From positions 18,969,001 to 19,033,000 of the forward strand of contig JALGPY010000003.1 of assembly GCA_023055425.1 (NCBI GenBank): a DNA stretch of 64,000 nucleotides, written 5' to 3'. This document shows positions 54,425 through 64,000 of the stretch, piece by piece (the first letter of the stretch is position 1; each line of letters begins with the position of its first letter). Source of the DNA: Linanthus parryae (Eukaryota; Streptophyta; Magnoliopsida; Ericales; Polemoniaceae). Made by a program: the position numbers and the translations under genes. The notes under the pieces were generated by a model, which was not told the origin of the DNA, made no database searches, and was given only the letters and a program-made list of their open reading frames with translations.

Positions 54425-55197
54425 TAGGGATGGCAATGGATCGGATTCGGATCGGATCCACCTATATCCATATCCGAATCCGATCAAAATAAGTTGATCC
54501 ATATTCGATCCAAATCCACCCGGATCCTAAACGGATTCGGATCGGATATGGACCGGATTTAATTTTCGATATCCGTATTCGATCCAACAATCCAAATCTC
54601 CAGAAACGGATCTGATTCGGATCCATATTCGGATCATGAGCATTTTTTTCTTCTCATAAAAAATACACAACAAATTCAGAAAAATGTGTAAAAAGAGTCA
54701 CCACACCAAAAAAAAAAAAAAAATCTTCCTAAAAAATACAAATATTTTAAAAATATTTAAGAAATATGACAAGCGTAAATCTACCAAGAAATATAAGTAA
54801 GCCATTCAAAGGCTAAAGGCACCAATAATGTGTATAATTGTCTAAAAACTCAATCAAAACTACAATAAAAATGTCAATAAACCATAGTGGAATATATTTT
54901 GAGGCCTTAAAATATAATGTGTAGTGATTTGTGTAATATATTTATATATATGTGTAGGTAAAAACATATTTTTTTATAACTCTAAGGGTATTTCGTAAAA
55001 GTATGTGTGTTCGGATTCTTTCCGGTCGGATATCCATCGGATATCCTAATATATTCGGATCGAATCTGGATACGGATCGGATTTTAATTTTTAATATCCA
55101 TATCCGATCCATTTCAAAATGGATCGGATTCGAACTTGATCCATTCGGATCGAATCACTCGGATTTCGGATCGGATCGAACCGCATTGCCATCCCTA
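54425..55197. mobile_element. hAT non-autonomous element
   Basis: Perfect terminal inverted repeats TAGGGATGGCAATG (54425-54438) and CATTGCCATCCCTA (55184-55197) are flanked by the 8-bp target duplication GTGCTAAT (54417-54424 and 55198-55205). The termini resemble those of Ac/Ds-type hAT elements. Both subterminal regions are packed with GGATCGGATTCGGAT-type motifs in both orientations, likely transposase-binding sites. There is no transposase; the 773-bp centre is AT-rich. Confidence 0.93.
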
Positions 55198-55205
55198 GTG
55201 CTAAT

Positions 55206-57248
55206 CCTTATGATTTTACATACCCGACCCCTGTGGTGGCCGACATACACCGAGGTGATGCGGTCCCGGGGTTATTTTATCGTGAAAGCTATAGAGTACT
55301 ACCTATGCATGTGTGGGTCACAACTGTATAGGGGTGTCGACACTTAAGGTCTTTTAGCTATGTGGTTTGAGCGGGGTTGCGACGGGTTTTCCTGAACGCT
55401 CACGGTGAATTGGGGCTGTGTTTCCCAAGACGTACCCTTATTTATAAAATTGTTGCATCGTGACCTCTCTGAATACATCGTACCTGCTGGAGGCCTTATG
55501 TTGCCCCAGCCAAAGTAATATTACAGGATACTTCTCATAATCATATGTGTTACTAAATTTTTGTGCCAAAACTCCTGTTTACTTATTGTAGTATGTACTT
55601 ACTCAGTTTCTCTGACATAAATTTTTCTGCGTCGGCTTGTGCTATTTGAAAACCCGCAGGTTATCAATAGAAGTGGGGGACGTATCACGAGAACTGCTGG
55701 CTAGGAACACATGTTGCTTAGAACATCACTTAGTAATTTCATGATACCGAATAATTGTAATATTATTATTTTACAAACATTGTGTACTAGTTATCCTTTA
55801 ATTTATAATAAAGTTTGTTTTGGACTATCGTGGGTCGTACTAACTGTGAACCGGAGATCCTGCTCCGTTCCCAATTTAGCTCATCACTACGGGCGGAGGG
55901 CACCCATAAATTTTGGGGATGTTTCAACAAGTTTTAGTATTTTGTGAACAAATAACTACATTTAATAATGACTAAATTATTAAACATAGCTCCCACTATT
56001 TTTCTCGGATTAATAACCCTCAATATTAATGAGGAAAATATTTTCTAGTGGGCCCAAGATCCATATTTCACTTCTTTTTTAGCTTGCTTTGGCAAGTCAC
56101 CCAAAAAATTAGTTATGTAGGTAGGAACAATTCCAATTGCATCCTTATGAAACTCTTGGTTCAATTGGGAAAATAACTCCTTATTTATCTATCACATAGA
56201 TAATCCCAATTGGTTGCCTCTAGGCTTTTATTCTTATTAAAATTACCCAGTTGCGTCCAACCTCGTACTCAAACAGTTCCACATTACTTGCTTGTGCCAT
56301 CGCATCACATCATGATGAACCAAGTCGCCCTGCTTTGGCACGCACGAGCTTGGTAAAGCATGATCATGATGAGTATTTAAGTAACGAGAAGGCAAAACAC
56401 AATATTTAAATTTGAGGTATTTTTTCTTTCAATTTTAATTGTTTTGTTGATCCATATCAACTGATCCATTTATTTTGAGTTGGGCAAACTCACAAATAAA
56501 AGATCGGGATTTTTAATTATCTTATTATCAATTTTGCAGGCATCATCCATACACCAACAATAAATAATAAGACAATAAATAAACAACCAAAAAAAATTAA
56601 ACGTGATATGGATATGGCCTCTAAACTAAGATATTCCCAAGCCAATGAGAATATCAATGAACTCTAAAAATAGCAAGCTCATATCCATGTGCCTCCATCT
56701 TTTGGTCTATGCTCCATAGCTTGTGGAATGCTCCATCTTGTGGTCCTCAAGTTCTTTAGGCTTCTTCTTCTCCATATCTTGACTATCGTATATTTTTTCT
56801 AATACTAGCTAGTATCTATACTAAATAAAAAGATCTCACAAGTTGAGAAGAAGACCGGCTCGCAAGGCCGTAAAACACAATTAACTATTATTAATTTGAT
56901 CAGCTCGCATGCCGTAAAAACAAACCACAAAATAAACATTCACAACATCCACATCTGAAGCCATATCCAATCACCATGCGAATAGAACATAAACAGTTAA
57001 AATCCAATGTTTAACGCGCTTGGTCAATTTTAGTTGCTTTTGGATGAACTAGGGTCAAAACGGTCCAAGAGGGCCCACCATCACCATGGCTGAACCCCTA
57101 AAGGACCGCCACAAACCTTGGCGCCGGTCGAGCCCTAGCCCACACGGCTAGGCCGTGCGGTAGGGAGCCCCGGCCCCTTGGTCGTGGCTTACCTTGGGAG
57201 GAAAGGAAGAGATGGGTGGTCCCCTAGGGGGGAAACCTCTTTGGGAGG
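55206..57248. other. Intergenic DNA without recognised genes
   Basis: 55,206-55,940 looks like decayed retroelement leader or 3' sequence (purine run AGAAGTGGGGGACG near 55,671) but shows no coding match. 55,940-57,000 is AT-rich. 57,000-57,248 is GC-richer and ends at the element E LTR. No RNA gene is apparent. Confidence 0.5.
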
Positions 57249-57863
57249 TGTAGATAGTGCTTTCTGGACAGGCAGATCTTAGCGACGTGGCGATCATCCA
57301 GCACACCTAGTTGTGCTCCACACACATTGGATCACCACCCGCGCTGATCCATGTGAGGGCTGCGAGACAGGGCCCTCGCATACCACCACACAAGACCTGT
57401 AGGGACTTAGTGGTTTGGAGGCTAGGGTAAGTCCTGTCGCGCGCCAGCGACAACCAAGCCCGCGCGCGACCCTTAGTAACTGCTTTGAGAGATTTATGGC
57501 ACGAGCTCCATAAATTCGGTCAACCTCATAACGGTTCCGGTATACGCGGACGAACGTGCCGTAACGGTCCCTATATACGCGGACGAACGTGCCGTTGTGG
57601 TTAAGCTAATTAAGACGCCATTAATGGGCGCATTCACCCACTACAACAGTCACATTCTCCGTTATATATAGGATCGTTAACCCTTCCATACAAGGGAGAA
57701 TCACCTGAGATACGCGGAAGCTCTGCCAAAATTTTGTCTCTCTCTCTCATACAGTGCTATTGTCTTACTCTCTCCCTACACACAACCCTACTCTTCCTGT
57801 GTTCTTTATATCCTCTACTCTTGGTGTAAATTGAATTCTCTCTGGAAGATTCTCTCGTACACA
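57249..57863 (+). repeat. Element E 5' LTR
   Basis: About 615 bp, TGTAGATAGTG to CTCGTACACA, clearly related to the D LTR but with many substitutions and small indels. TATA-like GTTATATATAGG lies near 57,660. The PBS TGGTGAACCCGACGTGA follows. Confidence 0.88.
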
Positions 57864-57887
57864 TTTGGTGAACCCGACGTGAAAATA

Positions 57888-59451
57888 AGTCTGCAAGGCA
57901 TGCGAGACGAGTACAAAGGTATGCTGATCAACCTACAAACTCCTACCTTTTCAAAATTGATGGAGTGCACGAAAAACATAGAGCCTATAGTGGAGAGGTA
58001 GAAAAAGAAGCACGCCCCTGAACGGCCCTCGAATGGAACCACTTTTAAGATTGGAAGGTTCAGTTACAAGAGGGGGCGTGAAGCTGAGGTTAATACAGTT
58101 TCGCCGCAAAAGCAGCACAGGGTTACAAACTTGGACGCGCCACCTATACCATGCTCGATAGAGGAAGCGACTGACTTGTGTAAGCAGTGGCGTAAAGATG
58201 GTATCTTGCCTCCCCTCGAAAGGATACCCTCTAAGGAGATGATGAGGGACCCGAAGTGGTGCGAATTCCACGGGAAAATTATGCACCCAACAGCTGATTG
58301 CAAGAAACTCAGGAACATGGTAAGCCGAAAGATAAAAGACGACGAGTTGATTGTCAGCGATCAGAGGCAGGATGTGCGAAGCAATCCACTGTCGGCCCAT
58401 GCGGAGCAAGAGGCGAAAGGCAAAGAAGTAGCCATGATCGCAATCATGGACCTCGAAGAGATTGCGGAAGACGGTTTGCCCATCATTGTCGAATTCTACA
58501 ATGATGAGGACTACGATGTAGACACGGAGGACGAACGTGCCGATCGGATGAAGGGGTCGCACGGGTTCAGCAAGTTCTTCGATGAAATGAACTTTTCGGA
58601 AAAGTTCCGGAAGGAAATGACGAAAGCGATTCTAAGGATAGCGGAGGACTACGAAGAAGACATCGTGGTTTCCAATGAGAAAGTTGTTAGGGCGTCTCGC
58701 TCTACGGAAAAAGTCATGACCTTCTCCGCAAGCAACAAGAAGACAGATGTGAGCCACCAGAAGCCTTTGTATGTAACGGCGGTGATCAATGGTGTCGAAT
58801 TCAAAAGGGCATTTGTTGACGGAGGAGCGGCAGTCAATGTGGTCTCGCTCAACACCGTAAAGTTGGCAGGAATCTCGGAGCAGAAGATTGTCAGACGTCC
58901 ATCCCCGTTGATGGGATTCGGAAGCGATTCTAGGATGACGATAGGATGGATTCGTCTGGGCGTCCAGATAGGCAAAATCAAATTTTCAGCTAAATTCTAC
59001 GTCATTGATGCGAACACTACGTATCATATGATCATAGGGCGAGCTTGGATTCATCGCTTCGACGCAGTCCCCTCGACAGCTCGCCAGGTGATGAAGGCTA
59101 TCTGGAACGACAGAATAGTGGAGATACACAGTTTTGGTAAACCCTTTCAATTTGGATGAGGCACACCTCACGGAAGCAGTGTGGTTCACTGAAATGGCAG
59201 ACGAGCAAACGCCAGGGCCGTTTAATCCCACTCCTTTTCATTGATGGGAGGACATCAAGGATCAATCACCAGCAGGAGTAATGGTGACAAGGGAGGAGGC
59301 CAAGGAAAAGTCGTCTGTGCGAGAAGAAGCACCGCAGGTCGCCTATCAAAGGAAGAATGTGTACACCCTGAAAAGAGTGGCAAGACATGATCCCGCGGGC
59401 AAAGAGATAAAAAGCTTCTACTCTAAGGGGAAGAAATGCTACCGCATATGA
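57888..59451 (+). pseudogene. Element E gag-protease, 5'-deleted and broken
   Basis: Only 24 bases after the LTR the sequence matches D gag near nucleotide 25,585, so the leader, start codon and N-terminal 350 or so residues are deleted. The rest parallels D: CEFHGKIMHPTADC knuckle (again C-x2-H-x4-H-x4-C), FVDGGAAVNVV protease motif and IIGRAWIHRF. Lesions: TAG at 57,999-58,001 where D has CAG, a one-base insertion near 59,130, and a TGA near 59,243. The final TGA at the same place as in D separates it from pol. Confidence 0.9.
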
Positions 59452-59466
59452 TGGTGCGCGGGGATA

Positions 59467-62400
59467 CCCCCACACGAACATGGGGATATCCCTGGGAAAA
59501 TCAATCAAATCGAGCGCGTCATGGAGGTAGACAAGCCAGCACCAGACGTTTTGGAAGATAAGCTAAAAGAAGCGCCTGAATGCATGGAGGATAAGCTGAA
59601 ACCTCATAAACAAGAGCTGAAAGAAGTATTCCTAAGCCCAGGCGAAGAAAAGAAGAGGCCCGTCTTTCTGAGTGCAGACCTCACAAGCGAGGAAGAAGCA
59701 AGATTGCTGCAGCTCCTGACTGAGTACAAAGATGTGTTTGCATGGGAATACGATGAAATTCCCGGCCTAGGTATGAGCATCACCATGCACAGGTTAGATG
59801 TAATTCCGTGATCTAAGCCGGTAAAACAAAGCACAAGGAGCTTCAGGCCGGAGATAAATGTGAAAATCAAGCAAGAAATTGTCAAGCTACTGACTTCCAG
59901 GTTCATCGAGCCCAATCACCATCCCACATGGTTGGCTAATATTGTGCATGTGGTGAAGAAGAATGGACAGCTTCGCAGACTTCACAGATCTCTCCGCTTT
60001 TTCCCTAAGGATGATTTTCCGCTGCCCACCATCTATCTGCTCATTGATTCAACTGCCGGTCATCGTATGTTCAGCTTCATGGATGGCTTCAGTGGGTACA
60101 ACCAGATCAAGATGGACCCTGAAGATGCACGGAAAACCGCGTTCATCACGCCAGTGGGAGTCTTCAGTTACACGGTTATGCCGTTTGGACTCAAGAACGC
60201 AGGCGCGACTTATCAGCGAGCCATGATGGCTCTGTTTCATGACATGATGCACAAAGAAGTGGAGTTTTATGTTGATGACTTGGTTGTTAAGTCCAAAGAG
60301 GAAGCGGAAAATTTGGGGGACTTGCGGAAAGTATTCGAAAGATGCAGAAGTTTCCAGCTAAAGATGAATCCCATGAAGTGTGCATTCGGAGTGACCTCAG
60401 GGAAATTCTTGGGATGTGTGATACATCGCAAGGGCATCGAGCCTGATCCCGCAAAGGTATCAGTCATCACTAGCATGACGGCACCACAAAGTCAAAGCGC
60501 TCTGAAAACATTCTTGGGGAAGTTATCTTACCTGCGAAGGTTCATCCCAGCGATCGCAGAAATAACCTTTTGCTTCAGCGATCTCCTCAAGAAGAATGCT
60601 GTGTACAATTGGACCGCAGAACACGAAGCTGCATTCGGAAGACTAAAGGAATTGCTGACATCGCAAAGGGTGATGATCGCACCGCAGCTTGGATCGCCGC
60701 TTTTGCTGTATCTAACGTCGACAAAGAGGTCCATAGGGGCACTTTTGGCTCAGGAATATGAAGGGAAAGAAAGACCGATTTACTATATTTTTCGCATAGT
60801 GCAACCAGCTGAATCAAGGTACACAGATATCGAGCGCCATTTCCTTGCCCTATTCTTCGTGATAGAAAAGTTGAAACACTACTTCGCCTCGCACAAAGTG
60901 GTGGTGGTTACAAAGAGTGACCCCATACGATACCTCTTGACTCATACCTCTCCTGGCGGAAGGATGGCAAAATGGTACATGACCATTTCCCAATACGACA
61001 TCACGTGTGTTCGACCGCGGGCAATCAAATCACAAACAGTGGCAGATCTGTTGGCACAATTCCCGGATAACAGCTACGAGCCCATGATCGAGGAGGAACT
61101 AGAGGGACCCGAAATCTATGCAGTCGAATTACCTTACTGGACGCTTCATTTTGACGGATCGTCAACAAGGAAAGGAGGAGGAATTGGAATTATCTTGACT
61201 AAACCAGATGGGGAGGTCATCCAAATGTCCACAAAACTCGATTTCGCAGTCACCAACAATGAAGCGGAGTATGAGGCTCTCATCACAGGCCTTCGAGCAG
61301 CTAGGGAACTAGAAGTCAGCAATTTGACGGTTATGGGGGACTCCAAGTTAATCGTCAAACAAGCTTCAGGCGAGTACAGATTGAAAGAAGTAAATCTAGC
61401 CCTACCGGACTTTGGTGCGGAAGCTGGTGCAACAATTCTGCGATGTCAGGTACGAGCATACACCTAGAGCAGATAATCGGCATGCTGATGCTTTGGCCAC
61501 TCTGGGATCTAAAGTTAGTGCAGATAAGTGCCATGCGAGAATCTCGATTGAAGTACGAATGTCATCGGCGTTGACAGAGAACGCGTGCGAAGATGAGTGT
61601 ATGGATGATGCAGACTGAAGGAAACCGATATTACACGCTATTGCCGAAGGAACGAGCAAAGAAAATTGGGCATCCACTGAGGGGTACTGCATACATGACA
61701 ACGCTCTCTACTACAAAGGCCCAGGTGGAATAATCATGCGATGCGTCTCGCAACAGGAGGGGCAAGCACTGTTGGAAAAGATTCACCAGCACACTTGCGG
61801 AGAAAGTGAGGTGTCAATCTATCGGAAATCCCAAAGGTATGGGATTCACTGGCCGGACATGTCAACGGCTGCTGCGTTAATTCAAGGGAACTGCGAAAGT
61901 TGCGCATTGATCAAGGATTCTTTAACAATTGCACTGGTCGATGATGACATGGATTGGAGGAAGCCACTCTTCGATTTTCTCACAGAAGGAATTGAGCTTG
62001 AGTCAAGAAAGGAAGCCGAGAAACTGAAAAGAAAGGCAGCCCGGTACGTAGTACAAGAATACTATGGCGAAGGGGTCACGAGGGTAATCTACTTCGATGC
62101 CTAGACAGTAAGGAAGCACAAGAGGTGATGGACCTCTCTCACCAAGTGGAGCATCAGGGAGGTGCAAAACTATGCTGACAGCTCCTCACAGTTGGCTATT
62201 TCTGGCCCACCATGGAGGTAGATTTCCGCACTAAAGTAAGGAGATGCCAGGAGTGTCAATTCAAAGTCAACCTCGTACATGCCCCTGTCGTAGATCTACA
62301 TGCGTTGGGGACACCATGGCCATTCCTCACTTGGGCTCTAGATTTTGTTGGCCCCATCCGACCAGCCTCACATGGGAACCAATTTATCCTCACCGCGACC

Positions 62401-63175
62401 GAGCTGTTTACCAAGTGGGTGGAGGCAATACCGCTCAAGACAGCAAATGCGCTTGCTGTGGTCCATTTCATCCAAAAAAATATCATATACAGGTTTGGGA
62501 TTCCCAACACAACTCTTTCGGATAATGGCACGCCTTTTTGTAAATCGCCAGGTAGCCGCAAAACTAGCAGAATACAACATAAGGCAGGTTTGTTCCACTC
62601 CGTATTACCCAAAAGGGAATGGTCAAGCAGAAGCGACCAACAAGACACTGCTAAGAATCCTGAGCAAGATGGTCGCAGACGATCACAAGAAATGGGCTGA
62701 TTCTTTGAACTTAGCATTGTGGGCATATCGAACTTCGCCGAGGACTCCCACAGAAGTCTCCCCATTCCTCTTATGCTATGGAGCTGAAGCTGTTGTACCG
62801 GCGGAGGTGAAAATCAACTCTGCGAGATTGGCCTTTCATGCATTACATGACAATCAGCACGATCATGACTTGATTTTATTGGAGGAAAAGCGAGAGCAAG
62901 CCAAGCGGGATAATAAACGGTACAAGGAGAGGATCGCTCGCGCATACAACAAAACAGTCCAACATCGAGACTTCGCGGTTGGGGACCTGGTTTTGCGCAC
63001 CTCAGATCATTGTATGCGGGAGGCAGCCCATCCAAAGTTCGCAGCCAACTGGGAAGGACCATTTGAAGTCAAAGAAGTCTTTGACAGTGGTTACTGCAAT
63101 ATACAGAGGCTACATGGGACGGCCACGACCCCAAGCTCAGTCAACATGCGCTGGATTAAGAAGTATTACCCTTAA
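59467..63175 (+). pseudogene. Element E pol, broken
   Basis: It matches D pol from the gag TGA to the NMRWIKKYYP terminus. RT (YVDDLVV), RNase H, second RNase H (FDGSSTRKGGG), duplicated zinc-binding-like blocks and integrase are all recognisable. Lesions: TGA at 59,809; altered RT segment near 59,975-60,000; frameshift near 61,400; TGA near 61,616; 4-base loss near 62,060; TGA near 62,176; one-base insertion near 62,536. The D start codon ATG is ATA here while the in-frame continuity with gag is kept. Confidence 0.9.
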
Positions 63176-63409
63176 CTTCTCTCTTTACATGAATCAGATT
63201 ACAATATCTATTTACGACTAGTATCTTGATAAACTCATGCGTCGTTCCTCCCATATGAGGGATTTGTAATCTTGCCTCTCCCATATGAGGGATCTGTAAC
63301 CTTGCCTCTCCCATATGAGGGTTTTTATAATAAAAGAATTCTCCCAAATGAGAAGAATTTTGTTATTTTATTTGTCTTTCATCGTTTTATTCTTTGTTTG
63401 TTAACAACA

Positions 63410-63775
63410 AAAGCCTATCTGCCGAGATAGCAGCGCTATTCAAATATGATCCCGTGTGATCCGAAGCCTATCTGCCGAGATAGCAGCACTAATCAAATGC
63501 GATCTTGAGTGATCCTGAAGCCTATCTGCCGAGATAGCAGCACTAATCAAATACGATCTTAATTGATCCAAATCCTATCTGCGGAGATAGCAGCAATATT
63601 CAAATATAATCTTAAGTGATCTTAAAGCCTATCTGCCGAGATAGCAGCACTATGCAAATGCGATCTAAAATGATCTTGAAGCCTATCTGCCGAGATAGCA
63701 GCGATATTCGAATGCGATCTTAAATGATCTAAAAGCCCACCTGCCTAAGATTGCGGCCCTAACGTACGATGTTAA
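63410..63775 (+). repeat. Hairpin tandem array of element E
   Basis: About seven units of roughly 54 bp with CCTATCTGCCGAGATAGCAGC and a GATC...GATC block. The stem CTATCT/AGATAG matches the D stem while the loop differs. Confidence 0.92.
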
Positions 63776-64000
63776 CTAGTCTGCGAACCTGTCTATTAGA
63801 TAGCCAGCTACAGCAGCAACACCCTGTGTAAAACGAGGAATTATTCAGACAAATATCCCAGTGCAAAAGGCGAAATAAACATAACTTGTTTTATAGCCAA
63901 CACGCATGCGATATTACAAACTGTTCTGTCAAACGAGAACAGCAAATACTCAAAGTATATTTTATTAAGAGTCAAAATGACTTACAATCTATCTATCTAG
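63776..64000. other. Element E post-array region, cut by the window end
   Basis: It parallels D after its array; no coding call is possible. Confidence 0.6.

Larger units (their letters stand above)
57249..64000 (+). mobile_element. Element E: older, decayed relative of element D, runs off the window
   Basis: The LTR 57249-57863, PBS, truncated gag-protease, in-frame TGA, pol with two RNase H domains and integrase, and a hairpin array are collinear with D. The last bases (CTTACAATCTATCTATCTAG) match D at about 32,565-32,585. Any antisense gene and the 3' LTR lie beyond 64,000. At least nine stops or frameshifts are visible, so it is defective. Confidence 0.92.

Overview
The window is plant nuclear DNA, most likely from a eudicot. 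It is AT-rich and gene-poor, and mostly made of nested transposable elements. The only host-type genes are an F-box gene (intact copy near 46-48 kb, disabled copy near 3-4 kb) and a tryptophan synthase beta-chain pseudogene. The species cannot be named from the sequence.

Layout. 0-2.3 kb: AT-rich DNA ending in a Helitron 3' terminus. 3.0-4.3 kb: F-box pseudogene (minus). 4.8-6.1 kb: tryptophan synthase beta pseudogene, whose last exon is split by a 12.4 kb nested insertion and resumes at 18,553. The insertion is element A, a degenerate Ty3/gypsy chromovirus (minus), whose 5' LTR was itself hit by element B, a gag-only LTR element (plus). Both insertions have clean 5-bp target duplications. 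18.7-20.7 kb: duplicated intergenic DNA. 20.7-22.7 kb: element F, a short non-autonomous LTR element. 23,865-39,417: element D, a 15.5 kb Tat-lineage Ty3/gypsy element with two differences between its 626-bp LTRs, intact gag-protease and pol frames, a hairpin tandem array, and a five-exon antisense gene encoding a plant-mobile-domain protein. 40.4-46.0 kb: an L1-type LINE with both ORFs open. 46.3-47.8 kb: intact F-box gene (minus). 48-50.8 kb: LINE remnants. 50.8-53.5 kb: copia-like 5' part with a decayed gag. 54.4-55.2 kb: hAT non-autonomous element. 57,249-64,000: element E, an older, decayed relative of D that runs off the window.

How the parts relate. D and E share organisation (gag-protease, in-frame TGA, pol with two RNase H domains, integrase, hairpin array). 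D therefore shows what E once was, and E shows which features of D are conserved. The strongest observation is the antisense gene in D: one 33,816-38,105 (minus) model with four short GT-AG introns gives exactly 3,975 coding bases with no internal stop, converging on pol across the hairpin array. All domain and family calls come from reading motifs; no database search was run.
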